From Elusimicrobia bacterium RIFOXYA2_FULL_47_53 (lineage in GTDB: Bacteria; Elusimicrobiota; Endomicrobiia; Endomicrobiales; XYA2-FULL-47-53), in assembly GCA_001800315.1 (NCBI GenBank), contig MGVE01000020.1:1-64000 (forward strand): DNA of 64,000 nt. The letters are read 5' to 3'. The stretch's first letter is position 1. Every line of letters begins with the position of its first letter. The position numbers were made by a program, and so were the translations under genes. The notes beneath the pieces are model-generated. The model saw only the letters and a list, made by a program, of their open reading frames with translations. It made no database searches and was not told the DNA's origin. Shown here in pieces: positions 41,147 to 48,256 of this stretch.

Positions 41147-43900
41147 ATGGCAAAGAAGAATGTGTACTTTTTCGGCGGCGGAAAAGCCGACGGAAACGAA
41201 TCAATGAAGAACCTGCTGGGCGGCAAAGGCGCCAACTTAGCGGAGATGGCCGGCCACAAAGCGTTGAAGCTTCCGGTTCCACCGGGTTTCACGATCACGA
41301 CTGAGGTTTGCACCCATTATTACGCGAACAAACGGAGATATCCCGCAACCCTCAAAGCCGAAGTTAACGCGGCTATGAAGAAAATAGAAGCCATTATGGG
41401 CAAAAAGTTCGGCGATGTAAAAGATCCGCTTCTTATGTCCGTTCGTTCGGGCGCCCGCAAATCCATGCCGGGAATGATGGACACGGTGCTTAATGTCGGT
41501 CTTAACGACGACACCATAAAAGGGCTTATTGAAAAAACCGGCAGCGAGCGTTTTGCTTACGACGCTTACCGCAGGCTTATAATGATGTATGCCGATGTCG
41601 TTATGGAAAAAGCCGAAGGCAGAGCTCCGGCGCGCGGCAAGGGCATCCGTAAACTGATGGACGAAAAACTCGTAGAACTTAAAAATAAAAAAGGCGTAAA
41701 GAGCGACACAGAGCTTACCGCGGAAGACCTCAAAGGCCTTGTAGCGGTATTTAAGGAAATGGTCAAAACCGAAATGGGCCAGCCATTCCCCGAGAAACCC
41801 GAAGATCAGCTCTGGGGCGGCATCGGAGCCGTGTTTATGTCCTGGAACGGCAAACGCGCCATAGAGTACCGCCGCATTGAAAGAATTCCCGACGAATGGG
41901 GAACCGCGGTGAATGTGCAGGCCATGGTGTTCGGCAATATGGGCAACGATTGCGCGACCGGAGTCGCTTTCACAAGGAACCCCGGCAACGGCGAGAAGTA
42001 CTTCTACGGCGAATACCTTGTCAACGCGCAGGGCGAAGATGTGGTTGCCGGCATCCGCACGCCGTCTCCTATCAACGAGCAGTCAAAGAACGACCACTCA
42101 AGAAACCTTCCCACGCTTGAAAAAACAATGCCGCAGGTTTACAAGGAACTCAATGATATCCAGAAACGCCTTGAGAACCACTACAAGGACATGCAGGACA
42201 TAGAGTTCACCATAGAGAAAGGCAAACTATTCATGCTTCAGTGCCGTATCGGCAAACGCAACGGCACCGCGGCAGTGAAAATAGCGGCCGACATGTACAA
42301 GGAAAAATTTATTGACGCGAAAACAGCCATTATGCGCGTTAACCCGCAGCAGCTCGTTGAGCTTCTGCTCCCGATGATAGAGCCGAAATTTGAAGCCACA
42401 AGCAAAGTCATAGCCAAAGGGCTTCCCGCGGGCCCCGGCGGAGCGGTAGGCAGAGTGGTCTTTACATCGCACGAAGCGGTACAATGGGGAGAAAGAGGCG
42501 AGAAAGTTATTCTTGTCCGCGAAGAAACATCCCCTGAAGATGTTGACGGAATGCATAAATCCCAGGCTATACTTACCTCCAAGGGCGGCATGACCTCGCA
42601 CGCGGCGCTTGTAGCGCGCGGCTGGGGAAAATGCTGCATAGTCGGATGCGAAGGGCTTGAAATAGCCGACGACGAAAAGAGCTTCACGACAAAGTCGGGC
42701 GTAACCGTAAAAGAAGGCGACTGGATAACGCTGAACGGAACCAAAGGTACCGTTTATGCCGGTAAGCTTGAACTTATGGACCCGAACCTGGAGCACAATA
42801 CATCATACACCGAGCTTATGAAGCTCGTTGACAAAACGCGCACCTTAAAGGTCCGCACCAACGCCGACACTCCCAAAGATACGCAGAAAGCAATAGATTT
42901 CGGCGCCGAAGGCATCGGCCTTTTCCGCATAGAACATATGTTCTACGGCGAAGGATCGGACAAGCCGCTGTTCCTGCTGCGTAAAATGATAATGTCAAAA
43001 ACTCTTGAAGAGCGCAAAGCCGCCCTCAAAGAGTTGTCAGTATTCGTCAAGTCGGATGTCAAGGCGACCATGGAAGTTCTTAACGGCTTCCCGCTTACCA
43101 TCAGGCTTATAGATCCCCCGCTTCACGAGTTCGTGCCGCACTCGGCCGACAAAGTAGCCGACATGGCAAAAGAACTCGGCATAAGCGTTGAAGACGCGAA
43201 AAGGCGCGGAGAAGCGCTTAAGGAAAACAATCCGATGCTTGGCCATCGCGGCGTCCGCCTCGGCGTCACCTATCCCGAAGTAACCGAGATGCAGGTGCGC
43301 GCGATACTGGAAGCGGCCGGCGAGCTCATTAAATCGGGCAAAAAAGCGGTTCCCGAAATAATGATACCGGTCACCTGCTCGGTAAACGAACTCAACGACC
43401 AGAAAGTATTGGTTGATGCCATCCTCGCGGATGTCCAGAAGTCGCTTGGCGTCAAGATACCGATGTCCTACGGCACCATGATAGAAATTCCGCGCGCGGC
43501 TCTGCTTGCCGATAAAATGGCGGAAACCGCTCAGTTCTTCTCGTTCGGCACCAACGACCTTACGCAGATGACCTTCGGTTTCTCAAGAGACGATATAGGC
43601 GGTTTCCTTCCTTCATATCTTGAAAGAAAGATATTGCCCTACGACCCGTTCCAGACCGTTGATTTTGACGGCGTCGGCCAGCTGATGCAGTATGGAATTG
43701 AGCGCGGCAGAAAGACGAAAAAGGACCTTAAGATCGGAATCTGCGGCGAACACGGCGGCGATCCGGCTTCGGTGGAGTTCTGCCACAACATCGGCATGAA
43801 CTATGTCTCCTGCTCGCCGTTCCGCGTGCCCATAGCTCGCCTTGCGGCGGCTCAGGCGGCGCTTAAATACGGCGCAGGCAAAAAAGCAAAAAAGAAATAA
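41147..43900 (+). CDS. ppdK: Pyruvate, phosphate dikinase
   Basis: PPDK interconverts pyruvate, ATP and phosphate with PEP, AMP and pyrophosphate. In anaerobes it often runs in the glycolytic direction. The N-terminal ATP-grasp part shows SVRSGARKSMPGMMDTVLN (near residues 99-117). The swivelling histidine domain has GGMTSHAAL with catalytic His485. The C-terminal PEP domain has GTNDLTQMTFGFSRDD and ICGEHGGDPASVEFC. At 917 residues it is full length. A GGAG ribosome binding site precedes the ATG. A strong terminator lies 99 nt after the stop. Confidence 0.97.
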   Translation: MAKKNVYFFGGGKADGNESMKNLLGGKGANLAEMAGHKALKLPVPPGFTITTEVCTHYYANKRRYPATLKAEVNAAMKKIEAIMGKKFGDVKDPLLMSVRSGARKSMPGMMDTVLNVGLNDDTIKGLIEKTGSERFAYDAYRRLIMMYADVVMEKAEGRAPARGKGIRKLMDEKLVELKNKKGVKSDTELTAEDLKGLVAVFKEMVKTEMGQPFPEKPEDQLWGGIGAVFMSWNGKRAIEYRRIERIPDEWGTAVNVQAMVFGNMGNDCATGVAFTRNPGNGEKYFYGEYLVNAQGEDVVAGIRTPSPINEQSKNDHSRNLPTLEKTMPQVYKELNDIQKRLENHYKDMQDIEFTIEKGKLFMLQCRIGKRNGTAAVKIAADMYKEKFIDAKTAIMRVNPQQLVELLLPMIEPKFEATSKVIAKGLPAGPGGAVGRVVFTSHEAVQWGERGEKVILVREETSPEDVDGMHKSQAILTSKGGMTSHAALVARGWGKCCIVGCEGLEIADDEKSFTTKSGVTVKEGDWITLNGTKGTVYAGKLELMDPNLEHNTSYTELMKLVDKTRTLKVRTNADTPKDTQKAIDFGAEGIGLFRIEHMFYGEGSDKPLFLLRKMIMSKTLEERKAALKELSVFVKSDVKATMEVLNGFPLTIRLIDPPLHEFVPHSADKVADMAKELGISVEDAKRRGEALKENNPMLGHRGVRLGVTYPEVTEMQVRAILEAAGELIKSGKKAVPEIMIPVTCSVNELNDQKVLVDAILADVQKSLGVKIPMSYGTMIEIPRAALLADKMAETAQFFSFGTNDLTQMTFGFSRDDIGGFLPSYLERKILPYDPFQTVDFDGVGQLMQYGIERGRKTKKDLKIGICGEHGGDPASVEFCHNIGMNYVSCSPFRVPIARLAAAQAALKYGAGKKAKKK

Positions 43901-43949
43901 GAACAGATGTTGTCTTTGTAGCTGCCGAGCTTGCTCGGCTGATGTTGAA

Positions 43950-43990
43950 CTTGCCGTCATTCCCGAGGTAGTAGTCGGGAATCCAGAATA
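43950..43990. repeat. CATTCCCGA...TCGGGAATCC hairpin repeat
   Basis: CATTCCCGAGGTAGTAGTCG and the complementary GGGAATCC tail form a hairpin. Similar units lie at 44115-44145 (CATTCCGGAATTGTTCTGTC, then CGGAATCC) and 60098-60130. Confidence 0.55.
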
Positions 43991-43998
43991 TAAAGAAT

Positions 43999-44038
43999 GG
44001 CCCCTTGGGATTGTGGAAACCAGGGGGCCTTTTCTTTT
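43999..44038 (+). terminator. Rho-independent terminator after ppdK
   Basis: Stem GGCCCCTTGG and CCAGGGGGCC (10 bp with one G-T pair) with an 11-nt loop, followed by TTTTCTTTT. Confidence 0.85.
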
Positions 44039-44059
44039 CCGCATCTGGCAAAACAGACC

Positions 44060-44187
44060 ATCCTGTCGCCTCTGTGCCGTCATCCTGAGCGCAGCGAAGG
44101 ATCTTGCAGTTGCCGTCATTCCGGAATTGTTCTGTCCGGAATCCATTAGCGCAAACGCTCGGAATCTGTTTTCCTGCCGGACGGCGT
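44060..44187. repeat. GTCATCCTGAGCGCAGCGAAGGATC-type repeats
   Basis: Short repeats of the CGTCATCCTGAGCG...GAAGGATCT and CATTCCGGA...TCCGGAATCC types fill this stretch. No gene was seen. Confidence 0.5.
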
Positions 44188-44397
44188 TGTTCGCGGGGCT
44201 TTGCCCCAGCACCCCGTTTTAACTTTCTTTGGATGTGCAAAGAAAGTTATAAAGAAACACACCCCGCGGACTATTTGCCTCATATTTTTTGGAAGCTGTG
44301 GAACTCGCCCGTCGGCTTCGCCAGGACGGGCTCAAACAGTCCTCGCTTAATTCCCAAAAAATAATCGGCGCATAAACAGTCCGAAAGGGGGTGAAAA
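44188..44397. repeat. Structured repeat family, copy C
   Basis: GGGGC/GCCCC hairpin and CAGCACCCCG; stem AACTTTCTTTG with CAAAGAAAGTT. The long hairpin is closed by CACCCC (44260) with GGGGTG (44388), GGACT (44268) with AGTCC (44378), TATTTTTTGG with CCAAAAAATA, and CCCGTC with GACGGG. The GGACT/AGTCC pair replaces GAGCC/GGCTC of the other copies. Confidence 0.75.
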
Positions 44398-44435
44398 ACG
44401 CTTTACCCCCTCGCAATGAAACACAAAAAAACGCA

Positions 44436-44660
44436 ATATGCCCCCGCCGTCATTCCTGCAGAAGCAGGAATCCAGAGGCGTGTCGTTTCTGTGCCGTCAT
44501 CCTTTCATCTTTTGTAGCCGCCGAGCTTGCTCGGCTGACATTGCCCTTGCCGTCATCCTGAGTCGGCTGCAACAGACGAAGGATCTCGCAGTTGCCGGGT
44601 CCATGTTTGTTTTTGCCGTCATTGCGAGTTGAGCGAAGCAATCTCCAAGTTAACACTCGC
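44436..44660. repeat. GTCATTCCTGC, GTCATCCTGAG and GTCATTGCGAG repeats
   Basis: Three adjacent short repeat units: CGTCATTCCTGCAGAAGCAG with GAATCC, CGTCATCCTGAGTCGGCTGC with GAAGGATC, and CGTCATTGCGAGTTGAGCGA with AGCAATCTCC. No credible gene. A CCTTATCCCTTACCGCTTACC half-element of the heptamer type follows at 44692. Confidence 0.5.
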
Positions 44661-44737
44661 AATATGTTTCTTTGTCGTAGAGGTGCCCCTTATCCCTTAC
44701 CGCTTACCCCTGCTCAATTCATTTGTTTCGCACCTCG

Positions 44738-44766
44738 TTGACAACGCTTTTTAACCTTGTTATAAT
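44738..44766 (+). promoter_or_regulatory. Consensus sigma-70 promoter before the RAYT element
   Basis: TTGACA (44738-44743), 17-nt spacer, TATAAT (44761-44766): a perfect match to the sigma-70 consensus. The -10 box lies inside direct repeat R1. Confidence 0.75.
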
Positions 44767-44822
44767 CCGCTTAGTTGCACACCTATCTCAATGGGCGGGG
44801 TAGCGGGGGAAATACATATCTT
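44757..44822 (+). repeat. Direct repeat R1
   Basis: It starts TTGTTATAATCCGCTTAGTT and contains GCACACCTATCTCAATGGGC, then a GGGGTAGCGGGG stretch and ACATATCT. R2 (45555-45620) matches it over about 65 nt with about six differences. R3 (45978-46015) matches the middle part. Confidence 0.8.
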
Positions 44823-44837
44823 TAGGCGAACATAAGT

Positions 44838-44854
44838 GGGGACGGTTCTATTTA
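44838..44854 (+). repeat. Left inverted repeat of the RAYT element
   Basis: GGGGACGGTTCTATTTA is the exact reverse complement of 45531-45547 at the other end of the transposase gene. Confidence 0.85.
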
Positions 44855-44874
44855 ATTAAAATTATGGGGGGGAT

Positions 44875-45537
44875 ATGCCGCGTGGCGCAAGGATATTGCC
44901 TGAAATCGGAGTGCTTCACATTATAACTCGCGGGAATAACAGGCAGAAAGTATTTAAAGATGATGCTGATTATAAAAAGTATCTTTGGTTGTTAGGGCTT
45001 TATAAGGAAGAACATGGTTTCAAATTGTACCACTATTGCCTTATGAGCAATCATGTCCACCTTATTATTGAGACCTCTCGGAAAACCAATCTTCCGAAAA
45101 TGATGAAGCAGATTAATTTATCTTACATGCATCACTTCAGAAAGAAATATAAATACTTCGGGCATTTTTGGCAAGATAGATATAAAAGTTTATTGATCGA
45201 AAAAGACAGCTATCTTCTATCATGTGGAAAATATATTGAACTTAACCCTGTGCGTGCAAGGATTGTTTCGAGGCCCGATGAATACCGGTGGCACAGCTAT
45301 AATGTATATTCCGGAATGGGAGAAGATAAACTAATTGCTTTTGATCCGGTATACGAGAGCTTGGGAAAGACGCAAAATGAACGAGCTGAAAAATACAAAG
45401 AATTGACTTGTGAGAATATAAATTTAAATAGCCGTTTCATAGGTAGCGAATCGTTTGTAAAAGATCAGGAAGAAAAGTTTGGTGTAAGGAATATTGGGGT
45501 CAGGAAAGGAAGACCATCCAAAGTTAAAAATAAATAG
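44875..45537 (+). CDS. REP-associated tyrosine transposase (Y1/HUH family)
   Basis: The 220-residue protein is a Y1-type HUH single-strand endonuclease related to IS200/IS605 TnpA, of the RAYT (DUF1568) group. The metal-binding HXH pair is H60 and H62 in SNHVHLII. The catalytic tyrosine is Tyr120 in KYIELNPVRARIV. The N-terminal RGARILPEIGVLHIITRGNN is the usual start of the group. The basic C-terminal tail (VRKGRPSKVKNK) may bind DNA. A run of G (GGGGGGG) before the ATG acts as ribosome binding site. Base composition is more AT-rich than the core genes, consistent with recent transfer. Confidence 0.92.
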   Translation: MPRGARILPEIGVLHIITRGNNRQKVFKDDADYKKYLWLLGLYKEEHGFKLYHYCLMSNHVHLIIETSRKTNLPKMMKQINLSYMHHFRKKYKYFGHFWQDRYKSLLIEKDSYLLSCGKYIELNPVRARIVSRPDEYRWHSYNVYSGMGEDKLIAFDPVYESLGKTQNERAEKYKELTCENINLNSRFIGSESFVKDQEEKFGVRNIGVRKGRPSKVKNK

Positions 45538-45547
45538 AACCGTCCCC
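45531..45547 (-). repeat. Right inverted repeat of the RAYT element
   Basis: TAAATAGAACCGTCCCC contains the transposase stop codon (TAG at 45535-45537). It is the exact reverse complement of the left repeat at 44838-44854. Confidence 0.85.
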
Positions 45548-45554
45548 TTTAATA

Positions 45555-45620
45555 TTGTTATAATCCGCTTAGTTGCACACCTATCTCAATCGGCGGGGAG
45601 CGGGGAAAACACATATCTAT
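45555..45620 (+). repeat. Direct repeat R2
   Basis: A second copy of R1, keeping the TATAAT box (45559-45564). The -35 box TTGACA is replaced by the transposon end, so the promoter in this copy is broken. Confidence 0.8.
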
Positions 45621-45631
45621 AAGGGGGTATC

Positions 45632-45955
45632 ATGTCACAGCTTGTATTGTCAAATGGTTTCTGGGTATTTGCATGCGGTGTAAGCGCGATATGGGCAGCG
45701 TATGGCGGATTTTGTGAATATGAAGAGAAAAAAGAACATGAAGTTAATATTTGTCCACATGTCTTTGTCGCAATAGTATCAGAATTGCTCGGAGCTTTCG
45801 CGGGATTTTGTTGTGTTAGAATATTGGCAAGAAGACTAATGATTACTGGTTTATCATTTGGAGTATTTGAAGTTGCTTTGCTAATAGGAGCATTTGTCGG
45901 AATAACCGGATATACATACAAAATAGGTGAAATAATAGAAAAGTACGCAGAGTAA
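45632..45955 (+). CDS. Small membrane protein of unknown function between R2 and R3
   Basis: I do not recognise a family. The 107-residue product has three hydrophobic segments: residues 7-27, 42-62 (VFVAIVSELLGAFAGFCCVRI) and 74-94 (GLSFGVFEVALLIGAFVGIT). A charged stretch EYEEKKEHE lies between the first two. It starts after an AAGGGGG ribosome binding site and lies between direct repeats R2 and R3. It therefore looks like cargo of an accessory cassette. Low GC compared with the core genes supports transfer. Confidence 0.65.
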   Translation: MSQLVLSNGFWVFACGVSAIWAAYGGFCEYEEKKEHEVNICPHVFVAIVSELLGAFAGFCCVRILARRLMITGLSFGVFEVALLIGAFVGITGYTYKIGEIIEKYAE

Positions 45956-45977
45956 ACGCAAAGAACCCACAATGTAA

Positions 45978-46015
45978 GCGCACACCTATCTCAATGGGCG
46001 GGTAAGCGGGGAAAA
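45978..46015 (+). repeat. Direct repeat R3 (partial)
   Basis: CGCACACCTATCTCAATGGG, then CGGGTAAGCGGGGAAAA, repeats the middle of R1 and R2. The TATAAT part is missing. Confidence 0.7.
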
Positions 46016-46086
46016 TAATTATAATTAAGTTAATAAATTCTGCATATTGCATGTTACAATAAACAAAAAAACTGTTCTAATAGTTT

Positions 46087-46113
46087 GTTAAGTTAGTGAA
46101 GCCTGACACCATT
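46087..46113 (+). repeat. Left 27-bp inverted repeat of the two-gene element
   Basis: The 27 bases contain TTAGTGAAGCCTGACACC and are the exact reverse complement of 47644-47670. No mismatch is seen. Confidence 0.85.
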
Positions 46114-46298
46114 TACAAGCGCACTCCCTCATACCGCATTAAAGTCGCTCAAAGCAAATTCCTGAACGCTTTGGCATGAAGATGCACTAATCATTAAAAC
46201 ATTTATTAGATTTGCTATGTCCATTTTAGTTGCCAAACCTTCCAACTAGGCGGTGAATTAAAATACAAAAAATAAAGTTACTAAAGTAAAAATAAATG

Positions 46299-46327
46299 TT
46301 GACAAAACGATACATTTATAATATGAT
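46299..46327 (+). promoter_or_regulatory. Promoter of the HTH/HEPN-like gene pair
   Basis: TTGACA (46299-46304), 17-nt spacer, TATGAT (46322-46327). Two palindromes overlap and follow the -10 box. Confidence 0.8.
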
Positions 46328-46357
46328 AAATGTATCATTTATAACTATAATGATACA
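46309..46357. promoter_or_regulatory. Tandem palindromic operators
   Basis: Palindrome 1 (46309-46336): GATACATTTAT, 6 nt, ATAAATGTATC. Palindrome 2 (46331-46357): TGTATCATT, 9 nt, AATGATACA. They share a half-site and cover the -10 box and start region, a layout expected for tight autorepression. Confidence 0.75.
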
Positions 46358-46383
46358 CTAAATGAATTAAAGGAGAATGTGTT

Positions 46384-46881
46384 ATGCAATTTGAACCAGA
46401 GTTGAATGCCATGAACGACATTTTGAAGGCTTTAAAGGAACTTGAGCCCGAGGCTCAAGAAAGAGTTGTTAATTGGGTGACTGGAAAACTTAATTTGCCT
46501 AAGGCCTCGGCTATTTTAAATAAGGGGCAAAAACCGAAAGAAAATATTATTGAAGACAATATTAACAATAATACCCTTGCGGAGGTATTTGCAGCAACAA
46601 ATCCAAATAGTGACTCGGACAAAGTGCTTGTGGTTGCCACTTATATTCAAAATAGGGATAGTAAAGATGAGTTAACAGGGCGTGAAATCAATAAAGAGTT
46701 GGTACATCTTGGACATGGGGTAGGGAATATTACAAATGCAATATCAGGATTAATGAATAGAACTCCAAAACTTATGATACAAACACGTAAAGATGGCAGT
46801 ACTAAACAAGCACAGAAAAAGTACAAAGTTACAATAGAGGGTTTAAATGCTTATAAAAAGATGTTCGGGAAGGCTGAATAA
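46384..46881 (+). CDS. Predicted winged-helix protein, first gene of a two-gene cassette
   Basis: I cannot name a family. The 165-residue protein has an N-terminal helical segment (LEPEAQERVVNWVTGKL, residues 20-36), a polar linker at 45-75, and a C-terminal segment that looks like a winged helix. That segment spans DKVLVVATYIQNRDSKDEL at 79-97, REINKELVHLG at 100-110, and TPKLMIQTRKDGSTKQAQKK at 127-146 with a basic wing. This makes it a likely DNA-binding autorepressor of the operators just upstream. AAGGAGA serves as ribosome binding site. The gene is AT-rich compared with the core. An antitoxin or sensor role is inference. Confidence 0.7.
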   Translation: MQFEPELNAMNDILKALKELEPEAQERVVNWVTGKLNLPKASAILNKGQKPKENIIEDNINNNTLAEVFAATNPNSDSDKVLVVATYIQNRDSKDELTGREINKELVHLGHGVGNITNAISGLMNRTPKLMIQTRKDGSTKQAQKKYKVTIEGLNAYKKMFGKAE

Positions 46882-46914
46882 TAAGATTAAAAACAATATA
46901 TTTTGGAGTAAATT

Positions 46915-47610
46915 ATGATTCCGATGGAAAAATTAAGTGACTATGTTCATAAGAGTTCTCTATCTCAATTAGATAAATTACTTCTTATTTTAGCTGTTGA
47001 GCATACAAAACCAAAGCAGATTGGCGAGATAAGGAACATTGGGCGAAACGCAGGGCTTGTTAAAATATACAAGTGGAATATTCCCGATGCCCTTACAAAA
47101 TCACGAGACAAAGCGATCCACCTGCCTAAGGGTTGGATCATCAAAGGTCCAGGAAAAGACAGAGTACGAAATATCATAAATGTTTTGGAAATTCCCAAGA
47201 CAGAGGAAACCCTTATTGGTACATATGTAGATAAAAAAAGAATTGTCGAATTAAAAAATATTAAATGCCATTACGATTTGACTAGATTAGTTCAAATGCT
47301 TTACGAGTTAGATGATGCTTCTAGTCGTAATAATTATATTTCAGTTATTATGTTAGTAAGAGCAATATTAGATCACGTGCCTCCATTATTTGGCAATAAA
47401 AATTTCCTTGAATTTGCAAATAACTATAATGGTGGAAGGAGCTTTAAGGAATCGATGGTAAGGTTGCAAGAGTCATGTCGTAAAATTGCAGACAGTTATC
47501 TGCATGGACAGATTAGAACGAAGGAAAGTTTGCCTAATAGAATACAAATAAATTTTTCAAATGATATTGATTTGCTATTATCAGAAATAATAAGAATAAA
47601 TAGTCAATAG
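46915..47610 (+). CDS. Predicted HTH plus HEPN-like protein, second gene of the cassette
   Basis: No named family is recognised. In the 231-residue protein, residues 15-85 resemble a winged helix (LDKLLLILAVEHTKPKQIGE, then NIPDALTKSRDKAIHLPKGW). Residues 125-231 are helical and carry an RX4H motif, R149-AILD-H154, in MLVRAILDHVPPLFG. They also carry a second conserved-looking stretch, SCRKIADSYLHGQIR (R189 and H197). RX4-6H is the catalytic motif of HEPN ribonucleases, so an RNase toxin or abortive-infection effector is a reasonable guess. A GGAG ribosome binding site stands before the ATG; the gene follows its partner after 33 nt. Confidence 0.65.
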   Translation: MIPMEKLSDYVHKSSLSQLDKLLLILAVEHTKPKQIGEIRNIGRNAGLVKIYKWNIPDALTKSRDKAIHLPKGWIIKGPGKDRVRNIINVLEIPKTEETLIGTYVDKKRIVELKNIKCHYDLTRLVQMLYELDDASSRNNYISVIMLVRAILDHVPPLFGNKNFLEFANNYNGGRSFKESMVRLQESCRKIADSYLHGQIRTKESLPNRIQINFSNDIDLLLSEIIRINSQ

Positions 47611-47643
47611 GTGCAAAACAATGGAGGCGCTTCTATTTGTAGC

Positions 47644-47670
47644 AATGGTGTCAGGCTTCACTAACTTAAC
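47644..47670 (-). repeat. Right 27-bp inverted repeat of the two-gene element
   Basis: Exact reverse complement of 46087-46113; contains GGTGTCAGGCTTCACTAA. It lies 34 nt after the second gene. Confidence 0.85.
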
Positions 47671-47739
47671 TAACTTATTGGAACTAACTGAACTACAATG
47701 CAACACAATGGAATTTGAAGCCGAAGTTAAGGAGTTAAA

Positions 47740-48153
47740 GTGAAAAACAAGAGTATAATAATTCCAAAGGGTGAGTCTGGGTGCAGCGGGTGCCCGTCAT
47801 ATTGCTGTCACGATCTTGCCATGGTTATAACCAGGCCAACAAATGCGACGGAAATAGACGAATTGAGATGGTATTTGCATTACGATACCATAAATATCTT
47901 TATAACTAACCACCGGTGGCATATACTGGTTAAAGGCAGATGCATTTACCTTAACAAACAGAATCTGTGCGATATTTATAATAAGCGTTCTCGCCGCTGC
48001 AGGGCGCATAAAGCTCCCGATTGTGAACGCCATGGCGATTATCATGATGTTATGCTTAAAACTCCGGAAGAGCTGGACAAATATTTGATGTCGGAAAAAG
48101 CTAAACGCGCCAGGCGGGCAAAAGCCCGGTCCAGAAAGGCGCTAAAGAAATAG
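47740..48153 (+). CDS. YkgJ-type cysteine cluster protein
   Basis: The 137-residue protein carries the YkgJ (CxxCxxxCC) pattern: C15, C18, C22 and C23 in GCSGCPSYCCHDLAM. Further cysteines lie in RCIYLNKQNLCDIYNKR and RRCRAHKAPDCERH, giving about eight in all, arranged as for a zinc or Fe-S site. The last 30 residues are very basic. The start is a GTG at 47740 with AAGGAG 5 nt upstream. It lies just outside the right inverted repeat, so it need not belong to that element. Function is unknown. Confidence 0.8.
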   Translation: MKNKSIIIPKGESGCSGCPSYCCHDLAMVITRPTNATEIDELRWYLHYDTINIFITNHRWHILVKGRCIYLNKQNLCDIYNKRSRRCRAHKAPDCERHGDYHDVMLKTPEELDKYLMSEKAKRARRAKARSRKALKK

Positions 48154-48184
48154 CCAGCGGCATGGCGCAACAAACCTCTTTTTA

Positions 48185-48228
48185 ATTCGCCTGTTCCTTT
48201 CCCGCATCGGAACGGGCGAATATATTAG
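48185..48228. other. Long hairpin
   Basis: ATTCGCC-T-GTTCC pairs with GGAAC-G-GGCGAAT (13 bp including one G-T) around an 11-nt loop. There is no T-run after it. It may block or end transcription between the flanking genes. Confidence 0.5.
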
Positions 48229-48256
48229 TCTGTTGCGCTGGTTCGCTCTTGATTTG

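Larger units (their letters stand above)
44838..45547 (+). mobile_element. RAYT-type element bounded by 17-bp inverted repeats
   Basis: A 710-bp unit holding one transposase gene between perfect 17-bp inverted repeats. The stop codon of the gene lies inside the right repeat. Direct repeats R1 and R2 of about 65 nt bracket the unit. Confidence 0.8.
45956..46383. other. AT-rich spacer with R3, an inverted repeat and an operator-promoter
   Basis: From left to right: direct repeat R3 (45978-46015), the left 27-bp inverted repeat (46087-46113), about 180 nt without recognisable features, and the promoter-operator region at 46299-46357. No credible gene was seen. Confidence 0.6.
46087..47670 (+). 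mobile_element. 1.58-kb element bounded by perfect 27-bp inverted repeats
   Basis: The unit holds a promoter with palindromic operators and two genes, and no transposase. The end sequence resembles, from memory, AGTGAAGCCTGACCCC-type ends near RAYT genes in other genomes. Mobilisation in trans by a RAYT protein is therefore plausible but unproven. Confidence 0.65.

Noticed and set aside
43863-44240. Long minus-strand frames over the end of ppdK and the following repeats
   Set aside because: They are shadows of ppdK or cross the terminator and repeats, and have no family features.
44757-46015. R1/R2/R3 as integron attC sites
   Set aside because: No integrase is in the window and the repeats lack the paired RYYYAAC and GTTRRRY boxes and the imperfect palindrome of attC.
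46384-47610. The two-gene cassette as a known type II toxin-antitoxin family
   Set aside because: Neither protein resembles MazEF, RelBE, HigBA, VapBC or HicAB by eye, and the sizes (165 and 231 residues) are too large for these, so no named family is claimed.
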